NCBI RefSeq assembly: GCF_035989885.1
Contig: NZ_CP108518.1
Location: forward strand, 1,364,001 to 1,428,000
DNA from: Streptomyces sp. NBC_01232
GTDB taxonomy: Bacteria > Actinomycetota > Actinomycetes > Streptomycetales > Streptomycetaceae
Length of the DNA: 64,000 nt
Reading direction: 5' to 3'
Below, in pieces: positions 1 to 11,300 of the stretch. The notes under the pieces are model-generated. The model was not told the DNA's origin and ran no database searches. It was given only the letters and a program-made list of their open reading frames with translations. The stretch's first letter is position 1. Each line of letters opens with the position of its first letter. The translations under genes and the position numbers were made by a program.

Positions 1-558
1 ACCGCCTTCGACTCCGCCGTCGCCGAGGGCGAGATGCCGCCCGTCACCCTGGTGTTCCTGCCGACCAGGGACCGGGAGGCCGAATTCGGCTGCCGGCCGC
101 AGCTGTGGGAGGCGGTCCGGGACGAACTGCTGCCCCTGGTGGCGGAGTCCGGCGTGCCCGCGGACCCGGACCGCCTTGTGATCGCCGGGCAGAGCCTCGG
201 CGCGCTGAGCGCGGTGTACGCGGCGCTGGAGTTCCCGGACCTGGTGTCGCGGGTCGCCTGCCAGTCGGCGTCACTGTGGTGGGCGCCCGACGCCGTGAAG
301 GCTGCGGACCCCCTGGGCGGACCGGCGGGCGGCACGATCGCCGCCCGCCTGCGGGAGGCGCGTCCCGACCTGTCCGGGCTGCGGATCGCCTTCGACGTCG
401 GGGAGCACGAGACGCGGATGCTGCCCCACTGCGAGGCGGTCGAGACCCTGACCGAACGGGCGGGCGCGACCGTGCGGGTCTCCCGGTCGGCGTCGGGCCA
501 CGACCGTGCGGGCTGGCGCCACGCCCTGGTCCGCGACATCGCCTGGGCGCTCGGCTAG
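1..558 (+). CDS. cchJ: Enterochelin (ferri-siderophore) esterase, 5' truncated
   Basis: This is the C-terminal part of a Fes/IroE-type serine esterase, an alpha/beta hydrolase that opens ferri-siderophores or releases siderophore from its carrier. The reading frame is open from base 1, so the start lies outside the window; the ATG at 34 is internal. The nucleophile elbow GQSLG is at about residues 63-67 of the visible part, an SSASLWW stretch typical of the family follows, and the catalytic His is in SGHDRAGW near the C-terminus. It runs towards the ABC exporter/NRPS operon and shares a terminator with it. In the S. coelicolor coelichelin cluster an esterase of this family (CchJ) lies at the same end of the cluster, next to cchI. 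The symbol is by synteny; the catalytic role in this cluster is inferred. Confidence 0.8.
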   Translation, partial: TAFDSAVAEGEMPPVTLVFLPTRDREAEFGCRPQLWEAVRDELLPLVAESGVPADPDRLVIAGQSLGALSAVYAALEFPDLVSRVACQSASLWWAPDAVKAADPLGGPAGGTIAARLREARPDLSGLRIAFDVGEHETRMLPHCEAVETLTERAGATVRVSRSASGHDRAGWRHALVRDIAWALG

Positions 559-562
559 AGGA

Positions 563-598
563 TGTCCTGCCGATCGGCCCGGCGTGATCGGCAGGACA
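563..598. terminator. Bidirectional hairpin between convergent genes
   Basis: A perfect 13-bp inverted repeat (TGTCCTGCCGATC at 563-575 and its complement at 586-598, 10-base loop) lies between the stop of the esterase and the stop of the convergent ABC exporter. Position and symmetry suit a shared terminator. Confidence 0.7.
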
Positions 599-603
599 CC
601 CCT
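578..603. repeat. Copy 1 of a dispersed 3'-end sequence
   Basis: The sequence CCCGGCGTGATCGGCAGGA followed by ACACCCCT forms the right half of the terminator loop and stem here. An almost identical copy lies at 38431-38455, again just downstream of the stop codon of a leftward gene. Confidence 0.6.
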
Positions 604-631
604 TGAACCGGCCCTTCGGATCTCTTCGGGC

Positions 632-2332
632 TCAGCGGGCCACCGCCAGGCAGTACTCCGCGTCTCCCGCGAGGAGGTTGCGGTGGGTGTCCTCGGCCGT
701 GATCACGCCCTCGTCCAGGACGAGGACACGGTCGGCGGCGTCCAGGAGGGCCGGGCTGCTGGTGATCACGACGGTGGTGCGGCCCCGGCGCAGCTCCGCG
801 ATGTTGCGTGCGATGAGCTGCTCGGTGACCGCGTCGACGGCCGTGGTCGGATCGTGCAGGACGAGGATGTCGCTGTCGGCAGCCAGGGCGCGGGCCAGGG
901 ACAGCCGTTGGCGCTGTCCGCCGGAGAGGTTCGCGCCGCGGTCGCGGACGCCGTGGTCGAGTCCCTCGCGGTGGAGGGCGACGACGTCGGTCAGCATGGA
1001 CGCCGCGACGGCCTCGGCGACCGTGCGGCTGGTGCCCGACGGATCGATGTTCGTACGCAGGGTGCCCGCGAAGATCTCCCCGTCGTACGGGTTGACCAGC
1101 ATGTGCTCGCGGACCGCCTCGATCGACAGAGCGGCCAGCTCCTCCCCGCTGACCCGCACCGCTCCCTCGTACGCCTTCGGCGGGACCTTCAGGGCCAGGA
1201 TCGCGGCGAGGTCGGCCGCCGCGCGCGGCTGGTAGGCGGCGATCGCCACGAACTCGCCCGCCGGCACCTGGAACTTCAGCTCGTGCAGGGTCCCGTACCG
1301 GACGCAGTCGATCTCCAGGACACCGCCCGCGGCCGGACGTTCCGGGCCGGGGGTCGCCACCGGTGGCGCAACCAGCACCAGCGCCATCCGCTCGGCCGAC
1401 GCGCGGGCCATCATCACGTACTTGGGCATGTCCGAGAACATCTTCAGCGGTTCCATGATGAATTGGGCGAGCCCCACGGCCATGACGAGCTCCCCGACCG
1501 TGATCCGGCCGTTGAAGGCCAGCCAGCCCGCCGTCAGGGTCACGCCCACGGCGAGCGCCGCGTTGAGGGCCGCCGCGGTGCCCGCGTACGCGCCGTTCAC
1601 CCCGGCCACGGTGATCGCCTGGTGCTTCGCCTCCGTGCTGACCCTGCGGTAGGAGCGGAAGGCCGCGTGGTTGCCGCCGAAGCCGTGCAGCGGGCGCAGG
1701 CCCGTGATGAGGTCGGCCACCTTGGCGCCCGCGCGGGCCACCCGGGCCTGCTGTTCCCGGGTGCTGGAGCCGATCCGCTTGGACATCACGCTCAGGATCG
1801 ACAGGATCAGGGCGGTTCCCACGATCACCAGCAGGCCGAGCCGGATGTCTGCCAGGCCGAGCGCGACCGCCGCGACCAGCACCGCGACCAGGGAGCTGAT
1901 GAGCAGAGGCACCACTTCGATGATGTCGGCCGTCTGGTCGGCGTCCTCGGTGGCGATGGTCAGCACCTCGCCGGACTTGAGGCCGGCGTCCCGGGCGACC
2001 GGCTGCAGGCCGCAGTCGGCGACCTGCACCCGCCAGCGGTGCGCCTCGGTCGTGTTGGCCTTCTGCAGGATGCGCATGCCGAACCGCCACGACAGGGACA
2101 CGGTCGTGATGATCACGGCCAGGGCGCCGATCGAGAGGGCGAGCGCCCCGGGGCTGCGGTCCTGCATCGTGTGCTCGACGATCAGGCCGAGTGCGATGGG
2201 GAAGGCGGTCTCACCGGCCTGGTAGAGACCCATGAGGACGGTGCCCCAGGTCATGGCGCCGACGTTGCGGCGCAGGGCCGTCCGGAGGATGTCGGACCCC
2301 GGTCGGGGCCGCTGCGTGTCAGGAGTTTTCAT
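632..2332 (-). CDS. cchI: Half-size ABC exporter, degenerate ATP site (CchI-like)
   Basis: 566-residue fused membrane and ATPase protein, about six membrane segments then a nucleotide-binding domain. The ATG at 2332 overlaps the NRPS stop by 14 bases, so it is probably translationally coupled; a TTG at 2347 is the alternative. The Walker A loop is lost: where GxxGxGKST should be, the protein reads [12 protein letters not shown]. The signature is canonical ([15 protein letters not shown]). Walker B is altered, LVLHDPTT instead of LxLDEPTS. It can therefore give a signature motif to a partner but should not hydrolyse ATP itself. The obvious partner is the product of 13440-15233, which has the opposite defects. 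By synteny with S. coelicolor cchI it probably exports coelichelin or a relative. Confidence 0.85.
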   Translation of the reverse strand: MKTPDTQRPRPGSDILRTALRRNVGAMTWGTVLMGLYQAGETAFPIALGLIVEHTMQDRSPGALALSIGALAVIITTVSLSWRFGMRILQKANTTEAHRWRVQVADCGLQPVARDAGLKSGEVLTIATEDADQTADIIEVVPLLISSLVAVLVAAVALGLADIRLGLLVIVGTALILSILSVMSKRIGSSTREQQARVARAGAKVADLITGLRPLHGFGGNHAAFRSYRRVSTEAKHQAITVAGVNGAYAGTAAALNAALAVGVTLTAGWLAFNGRITVGELVMAVGLAQFIMEPLKMFSDMPKYVMMARASAERMALVLVAPPVATPGPERPAAGGVLEIDCVRYGTLHELKFQVPAGEFVAIAAYQPRAAADLAAILALKVPPKAYEGAVRVSGEELAALSIEAVREHMLVNPYDGEIFAGTLRTNIDPSGTSRTVAEAVAASMLTDVVALHREGLDHGVRDRGANLSGGQRQRLSLARALAADSDILVLHDPTTAVDAVTEQLIARNIAELRRGRTTVVITSSPALLDAADRVLVLDEGVITAEDTHRNLLAGDAEYCLAVAR

Positions 2333-5300
2333 CGAGGTGGCGGGCAATCATCTCGGGGGTTCGCAGGGTGAACAGATCACGGACCGTGATCACAGGACCG
2401 TACTCCCGGCGGAGCAGGCCGATCAGCCGCACCGCCAGCATGGAGTGCCCTCCGAGGGACACGAAATCGCTCAACGCGCTCACCTCGTCGTCGTCCAGGT
2501 CGAGTGCTTCGGCGAAGAACTCGCACACCGTGGTCTCGGTCTGCGTCTGCGGGCCGCGCTCCCCCGCCGTGGTCAGCGTGCCGAGCGGCCTGGCGTCCGG
2601 CAAGGCCTTCGTGTCGGCCTTCCCGTTCACGGTCAGCGGGATGCGGTCGACCCGGGCGTAGTGCGTCGGGCGCAGGAAGTCGGGCAGTCCGGCGCCCACC
2701 TCGGCGGCGACGGCCGCCAGGTCCGGGCCGTCCGGGCCGTCCGGGCCGTCGAGTACGAGGTAGGCGGCCAGCCGGTACGCGCCGTCGACCTGCGGGTCGG
2801 GCTGGGCGACGGCGGCGACGAACCGCACCGCCGGGTGCGCGGCGAAGGCGGCCTCGACCTCGCCCGGTTCGACGCGGTGCCCGCGGATCTTGACCTGCTG
2901 GTCGGTGCGGCCCAGGTACACCAGGTTCCCGTCGGGCCGCCGCGACACCAGGTCGCCGGTACGGTACATGCGTTCGCCGGGGGCGCCGAACGGGCAGGCG
3001 ACGAACCGGTCCGCGGTCTGGGCAGGCTGCCCGAGATAGCCGCGCGCGATGCCGATGCCCGCCACGTACAGCTCGCCGGGAACTCCGTCGGGCAGGGGCC
3101 GCAGCCACGGGTCCAGGACGTACACGTCCGTGTTGTCGATGGCCACGCCCACCACCGGGTCCTGGCACTCGAAGGTGCCCACGCCCAGCGTGTTGATGGT
3201 GTATTCGGTGGGTCCGTACAGGTTGTAGCCGACGGTTCCCTCCGTCTCGGCGAGCCGCTGCCACAGGGTCGGGGTGACGGCCTCGCCGCCGAGCAGGACC
3301 AGTGCCGGCCGCCGCCCGGGGGTGTCGAGCAGGCCCTCGGACACCAGTTGCTGGGCGTAGGTCGGCGTCACGTTGATGACGTCGATGCCGTGCTCCAGGC
3401 AGTACTCGACGAGGCGGGGCGCGTCGCGGCGCAGTTCCTCGTCGCAGATGTGCACCTCATGGCCGTCGGCGAGCCACAGCAATTCCTCCCACGACATGTC
3501 GAAGGCGAACGACACGGTGTGGGCGATGCGGAAGACGCGGTGGTCGTGGTCGCTCAGCACGGGCTCGAAGATCCGGCGCTGGTGGTTGATCAGCATGTTG
3601 GTGAGTCCGGCGTACTCGGTCACCACGCCCTTCGGCCGCCCGGTCGATCCGGAGGTGTAGATCGTGTAGGCGGGGTGGCGCAGGCGGTCCGGGTCGTCCG
3701 GCGCGAAGGTCACGTACGGATCGGCCCGGGGCAGCGGCCGGTCCAGCTCGATCAGTTCACCGGTCAGCCGCGGTGACACGGCGCTCACGGTGAGGATCAC
3801 GTCCGGTCGGGCGTCGGCGACGATGGCGGCGATCCGCTCGTCCGGGTGGTCCAGCTCCAGCGGCACGTACGCGGCGCCCACGCGCAGGACGGCGAACAGC
3901 GCCACGATCGAGTCGAGGGAGCGCGGGATCGCGAGGGCCACCGTCCGCTCGGGTCCGATGCCGCGTGCGGCGAGCACGCCCGCCAGCTCACGGCTGCGGT
4001 CCCGCAGACGGCCGAAGGTCATGGTCCGGCCGTGGGCGACGAGCGCGATCCGCTGCGGGTCCCGGTCGGCGGCCCGGTCGAACCGGTCGACGACGGTGTC
4101 CGTCCCGACGTCCGTGCGCGGGCCGGCCTCGGGCTCGGGACCCGGGCCCGGCAGTGCGCCCAGCAGCCCGGCGGACCGGGTCAGGTGCCCGAGGACGTCC
4201 AGGTAGTCGTCGAGGAGCTTTCGGGCGGCCTCCGTGTCGTGGTCGCGGTACTCCAGTTTGACGGTGAGCCGATCGCCGGGCGTGACGACCCAGGTGAACG
4301 GGTAGTGCGTGGAGTCGTCGGCGCGGACGGCGGTGATGCCGTGCCGGGCGTTCATCTCGGCGAACGCGTCCATGTCCAGGAAGTTCTGGAGCACGAAGAG
4401 GTTGTCGAACAGGGTGTCGTGTCCGCCGGCCCGCTGGATCTCACCGAGTCCGAGGTGCTCGTGCTCCATCGCCTCGACCCGGGCCGCCTGTACGGCCGTC
4501 AGGTAGTCGCGGACGGTGTCGTCCGGCCGGGCCCGTGTCCACATGGGCACGGTGTTGAGCAGCACGCCGACGACCTCGGACAGGTCCTCGCCCTCGCGGC
4601 CGGAGACGGTCACGCCGAACACGGCGTCGGCGCGGCCCGTGTGTGCGCCCAGGAGGAGACCGAAGGCGCCCGTCAGTACCGTGTTGAGGGTGACGCCGTG
4701 TGCCCGGGCCGCTTCCCGCACCTGCTGCGACCGTTCGGCGGTGAGCGCGTGCACGAGCGTGCGCGGCAGGTCGTCGACCAGGGCCGGCGTCGGTCCGGCG
4801 AGCAGGGTGGGGCCGGGGAGGCCGGTGAGGTGCTGTGCCCAGAAGCGTTCCGAGACGGCCGGGTCCTTGGCGTCGAGCGCCCGCGCGTACTCCTCGAAGC
4901 CGGGCGTGGCCGGGGCCGGGGGTGTCAGCTCGCCCGCGAGGGCGGCCTCGTAGGCGTCGAACAGGTCCCGCAGCACGATCTCGCGGGACCAGCCGTCCCA
5001 CAGCAGCAGGTGGTAGCTCAGCAGCAGGCCGTCGCGCTCGCCCGGCAGGTGCACCACGGTCAGGCGGATCAGCGGCGGCTCGCCCGGGTCGAATCCGGTG
5101 TCGCGGTCCCGGGTGAGCAGGGCGTCCACCTCGGCGTCCGTCGCGAGGGAGACGGTACGGACACCGACCTGCCGGCCCGCGCCCAGGACCTGGACGGCGT
5201 TCCCGTCGTCGTCGGTGGTGAAGCCGGCGCCGACGACCGGGTGCCGGGCGATCACCCAGGCCATCGCCTCGGCCAGGGCGTCGGTGTCCAGGCGCCGGTC

Positions 5301-8300
5301 GAAGGTGAACCAGCTCTGTGCGACGTAGTGTCCGGCCGGTCCGGCCAGCTGGGCCTGGAAGAAGAGGCCGCGCTGGAGCGGGGTGACGGGCGCGGTGCGT
5401 TCGGCCGTCGTGGAGGCGTCCGCGATGTGTTCCAGTGCGGCGCGCCAGTGCCCGGTGATCGCGTCGGGTATGCCCTCGGCGAGGGTGAAGACCGCGTGCA
5501 GGCTTCCGGTGGCGGCGTCGGTCCAGGCGTTGACCTCGACGGCGTAGGGGCTGCCCTGGTCGCCGCCGGTGACGTGGAGCGCCTGTGACTCGTCGCCCCG
5601 GCCGAGGTAGTTGAACAGGACCTGCGGGCGGGCGGTCAGCAGGGGGGCCGTCTGCGGGTTGAGGTAGCGCAGCCCGCCGTACGCGGCGTGCGCGCGCTCG
5701 TCCGGCTGGCGTTCGGCGACCTCGCGGGCCGCCGCGACGGGGTCGGTGTGCGCCGTGAGCCGCACGGGGGCGATGGAGGTGAACCAGCCGACCGTACGGG
5801 TGTAGTCGTGGTGGGACGACACCGGGACGCGGCCGTGCCGCTCCAGCTCGATCGCGAGATCGGTGGGCGTGGGCTGGACGCGGGTCAGGGCGGTGCGCAG
5901 CGCGCCGCACAACAGCTCGGTGAGGCCGACGCCGAGGGCGGCGGGCGCGGTGCGGGTCACGCGGTCGCCGACCTCGGGCGGGATCACGACCGTGGTCCGG
6001 CGCAGCCCCTGCGCCGCGGGCAGCAGCGGGGGTGCCTGGAGGGTGGTGATCCAGTGCCCGAGGCCGTCGGTCTCCCGGGCGGCCCGGTCGGCCAGGGCCT
6101 GCGCGTACGCGGCGTAGGGGGTGGTCGGCGGTGCGAGCGGCCTGCTGCGCAGGGCGGTGTCGATGTCGTCCAGCAGGACCAGCCAGGACACGGCGTCGAC
6201 GGCGAGGTGGTGCGCGGTGACGACGAGGGTCCGGGTCGCCTCCAGCCAGGTGAAGGCGATGACGTCCCCGGCGCCGGGGTCGAGCCGGCCGGCGGCTTCG
6301 TTCGCCGCTGCCGTCGCGTCGGACGCGTCGGCGCCATTGGACCCGTCGGCGCCGTTGGACCCGTCTCCGCGTACGACGGTGACCGCGCGGGCGGGTTCGG
6401 TACGCAGCGCCCACACCCCGTGCTCGGCGCTCAGCCGCAGCCGCAGCGCGGGGTGCGCGGCGACCACGGCGTTCGCGGCGCGTTCGGCGTCGGCGAAGCC
6501 GGTGCCCTCCGCCGCGACCAGGCTCCGGGCCTGGGCGAACCGGGCGAGGGATCCGCCCAGTTCGCGCTGGCGCAGGATGATCGGCGTCGGCGTCAGCGGG
6601 CCGTCCTCCTGGGGTGCGGGCGCGGCGGGCGCCGCGGTCCGCGGGGTGCTCGTCGCCAGGTGCTCGGCGAGTGCCCGCGGGGTCCTGAGCAGGAACACGT
6701 CGCGCGGGGCGATCCCGAGGCCCAGGGCCCTGGCCCGGTTGACGACGGTGATGGCGAGGATGCTGTCGCCGCCGGCCCGGAAGAAGTCGCTGTCCCCGTC
6801 CACGGCGGTACCGGGCAGGGTCTCGGTGAAGATGCCGACCAGCGCGGTGAGCGCGGAGCCGGTCGCAGAGCCGGTCGCAGAGCCTGAACCGGACCCGGTC
6901 CCGGGGCCCGTCGCGGGCGCCAGAGTGGTTTGCGGGGCGGCGCGTGCGGCCAGGGCCTTGCGGTCGAGTTTGCCGTTGACGGTCAGCGGGAGGGCGTCGA
7001 CCGGCAGGACCAGGCCGGGAACCATGTGGACGGGCAGCTTCGTGGACAGGAGGTCCGCGAGGTCTCCGGACACCCGGCCCACGACGTGCGCGACCAGGTG
7101 GTCCCCGCTGCCGGCGACGGTGACGGCCGCGTCGACGACCCCGTCGAGTTCCCGGATCGCGGACTCCACCTCGCCGAGCTCGATGCGGAAGCCCTTGAGC
7201 TGTACCTGGTCGTCGGCGCGGCCGGTGAACTCCAGCTCGCCGTCGAGCGTTCGGCGTGCGAGGTCGCCCGTGTGGTACATCCGGGAGCCGTCGCCCGCGA
7301 AGGGGTCCGCCACGAACCGGCCCGCGGTGAGGGCCGGCCGGCCCAGGTAGCCGAGGGAGACCTGGTCGCCGGCGACGTAGATGGCGCCCACCCGGCCCGG
7401 CGGGACCGGCCGGAGCCGGTCGTCGAGCAGGTGGACGACCAGGCCGGGGATCGGGCCCCCGATCGGGCTGGCGTCGTCGCCGGGGCGGAAGTCCTCGTCG
7501 GTCAGGACCCGGTGGGTGACGTGCACGGTGGTCTCGGTGATGCCGTACATGTTGACCAGTTCGGGCGAGGCGGCGCCGTGCCGCTCCACCCAGCCGCGCA
7601 GCCGCCCGAGGTCCAGCGCCTCGCCGCCGAAGATGATCCGGCGCAGGGCGGTGAGCGGCTCCTGCGCGTGCCGGTCGGCCTCGATGAACTGGTAGAAGGC
7701 CGACGGCGTCTGGTTGAGGACGGTCACCCGGCGCTCCCGCACCAGGCGGTGGAAGTCCACCGGGGAGCGGGTCAGGCCGTACTCCGGCACGAGCAGTTCG
7801 GCGCCGTGCGCCAGAGCGCCCCACAGCTCCCACACGGCGAAGTCGAAGGAGTACGAGTGGAACTGCACCCACACGTCGTGCGGGCCGAAGTCCATGTCGG
7901 GCTCCGTGTTCGCGAGGAGGGTCACCACGCTGGAGTGCGGGACGACGACGCCCTTGGGCCGGCCGGTCGAACCGGAGGTGTAGATCACGTACGCGGGATC
8001 GTGCCAGTCCGCCCCGGGCCCGGCCGTGTCCCCGGTGTCCGTGTCCCGGACGTCCCCGCCCTGGGCGTCCCCCGGTGCGGGTTCGTCCCCCTGGACCAGT
8101 ACGCGGGCCGCCACGCCCGCCCGGGCCAGCAGCCCCGTGAAGCGGTCCCGGTGCTCCCGGTCCACGAGCACGACCTGCGGGGCCGCGTCGGCGAGGATGT
8201 ACTCCAGCCGTCCGTCCGGGTAGGCGAGGTCCAGCGGTACGTAGGCACCGCCCGCGGTGACGATCGCGACCAGGGCGACGACCTGTTCCAGGGAGCGCGG

Positions 8301-11300
8301 AACCGCGACGGCGACCCGTTCGCCGGGCCGGACACCGAAAGCGCGCAGGGCCGAGGCCAGCTCGTCCTTCGCGGCGGCCAGTTCACCGTAGGTCAGCGAC
8401 CGGGCACCGCCGTCGAGGGCGCACTGGGTGACGGCGGTGGCGGCCGGATCCCGGTGCGCGGCGGCGTCGAACAGTGCGCCCAGGGTCGTCGGGGTGATCT
8501 CCGCGGGAGCCTGGAGGCCCGCGGGCGCCAGGTCGTCGACCAGGGCGTCGGGGCGGGTGAGCAGGCCGGTGAGGGTACGGGTGAACGTGTGCAGGATCTC
8601 CCGCGCGCTCGTCTCCCGCAGCAGCGCGCCGTCGTGGATCAGGTTGAAGCGCGGGCGGCCGTCGAGGGCGCGCTCCACCACGAGGGTCAGCGGGTAGTGC
8701 GGGGCTCCCTCGTTGACGATGTCGGTGATGACGAGCGTGTCCTCGGGGCTGCGCAGGGCTGCGACGTCGGTCGCCACGTCGAACACCACGAGGGTGTCGA
8801 AGAGCGGGCCGGCGCCGCTCAGCCGGCTGATGCGCGCCAGCGAGACGTGCTGGTGCGCCAGCACCGTGCTCTGATGTTCCCGCACCGAGGCGAGCAGGCC
8901 CTCCGCTGTGGTGGCGGCCTCCCACCGGGCGCGCACGGGGACCGTGTTGATGAACAGACCCACCATGTCGCCGATGCCGGGCACGTCCGCGTCGCGGCCG
9001 GAGACGGTGGAGCCGAAGACGACGTCCCTGCCGTGCAGGAGGCCGCCCAGCGTCAGCGCCCAGGCGCTGTGCACGGCCACGCTCAGCGGGACGCCGGCGG
9101 TCCGGGCGGCCTCGTCGATGTCGGCGGAGGCCGCGAGGGCGGTGTCGGCGAACAGGTCGGACGGCGTGTGCCCCTCGGCGACCAGCGAGGGGCCGGGCAG
9201 CCCGGCGAGCTGTTCGCCCCACACCCGGTCGCTCTCGTCCTCGTCGCGTTCGGCGAGCCAGCGCACGTAGTCGGTGAAGCCCCCGATCGGGTACACGGTC
9301 CCGGGGGCGTGGTACTCGGCCAGGAGCGCGCGCAGCATCGGCGGCACCGACCAGCCGTCGGCGATGATGTGGTGCACGGTCTGCACCAGGACGCTGCGGC
9401 CGGCGCCGGCGCGGATCAGCGTGTACCGCATCAGCGGGCCGCTCGCCAGGTCGAACCCGGCGCGGCGGTCCCGCTCGGCGTGCTCGCGGATCTCGTCGTC
9501 GGTGATGCCGGGGCGGTCCAGGGTGGTGAACGGGGCCTGCACCCCGCCCTCCAGTACGGAGACCACCCGGCCGTCGGCGAGGGCCACGAAACGCGCGGCC
9601 AGGTTGGGGAACAGGGTGAGCAACCGGGTGGCCGCGGCCGCGAGCCGGTCGGGGTCCACGTCGCCGTCGAGGGTCAGGAGCTGCTGCTCGACGTAGCTGC
9701 CCGCGGAGTCGTCGTCGAAGACCGAGTGGAAGTACAGGCCCTCCTGGAGCGGGGTCAGCGGCAGGACGTCCCGCAGGGCCGGGCCGTCGAGTTCGTCGAC
9801 GTCGGCCTGGGTGAGGGCCGACAGGGTGAAGTCGCTGGGCGAGTGGCCGCTCCGGTCGAGTGCGGCCAGTGCGGCCAGGCCGGACAGGGCCTCCCGGAAG
9901 TACCGCCCGATGGTCTCGATGTCCTCGTCGGCGAACAGCCCGTCGGGCCAGGACAGGGTGGTGACCAGTTCGTACGCGCCGCCGGCCGAAGCGGGTTCGG
10001 CGATGGCGTTGAACTCCAGGGCGCGCGGCAGGCGCATCTTCGGGTCACGCTTCTCCCCCAACTGACCGGTGGTGCCCGCGAGTTCCCAGTCGCCGGAGGA
10101 GCCCGCGTCGAAGCGGCCCAGGTAGTTGAACAGCACCTGTGGTGCGGGCGCGGCGAACGCGGTGTCGGACAGGTACCGCAGGGCACCGTAGGAGACGCCG
10201 TTGCTGGGCACCCGGGCGAGGTCCTCCTTGACGGCCTTGAGGGCGGCGACCAGGTATGCGGGATCCGTGGGGCCGGCGGCCGCGTCCGTCGCCGTTCCGG
10301 GGTCGACGGTCACCGGGAAGAGCGTGGTGAACCAGCCCACGGTCCGCGACAGTTCGGGTTCGAAGCCGGCGGAGTCCGCGACGTACCGTCCTTCGCGGCC
10401 GTGGCCCTCCAGCTCGATGTGCGCGAACGTCTGCTCCTGCCCGAGGTCGCGGCGCCACCGGGCGAGGGTGACGGCCAGGGCGGTCAGCAATACGTCGTTG
10501 ACGCCCGCGTGGAACCTCGCGGGAATCTCGCCGAGCAGCGCGGCCGTGACGTCGGCGCCGACCGATACGGTCGTCGTCCGCTCCCGCGCGACGGTGTCGG
10601 CGGCGGACAGCGCGCGCCGGCCCAGCGGTGCGTCCTCCCCCGGCAGGGCGCGCCGGAAGTGCGTACGGTCCGCGTCGAACCCGGCGTGTCCCAGCAGCTG
10701 GGTCCAGCGCCGGAACGAGGTGCCGACCGGCGGCAGGTCGATCGGCGCGCCCGAGACGAACCAGCGCCACGCCGTGGAGAGGTCCTCCATCAGGATCCGC
10801 CAGGACACGCCGTCGATCACCACGTGGTGGGCGACGAGGACCAGCTGGCGTGCCTCGCGGCGCCAGACGGCGCGCAGCATCACGCCGCCCTCGGGGTCCA
10901 GTTCGCCGGTGGCGAGCGCGACGCACTCGTCGAGCGGCCGGTCGCTCTCCTGCCAGCCCGCCACGGCCCGGTCCGCCTCCGGGATCTCGAAGCTCCAGCG
11001 GTCGCCGCGCACCAGTTTCGCGCGCAGCATGTCGTGCCGGGCGACCACGGCGGTGAGGATCGCGTCGAGCGCGTCGGCCGTCAGGGTGGGCGGGGTGTTG
11101 AGGACCACCGACTGCACGAAGCCGTCGACGGCATCGGTGGTCTCGCCGAGCCACTGCACGATGGGTGATCCCACGACGGTGCCGGTGGCGACGTCGCCGT
11201 GGTCCACGGCGGCGGCCTCGCGGTCCGCGACCGCCGCCAGAGCGCCGACGACGCCGTGGGTGAAGATCTGGCGCGCGGTGACGTGGAGACCGGCCTCGCG

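Noticed and set aside
6930..11168. Long rightward open frame (1412 codons) opposite the NRPS
   Set aside because: It is a GC-rich antisense shadow of the NRPS with no domain, start signal or composition of a real protein.
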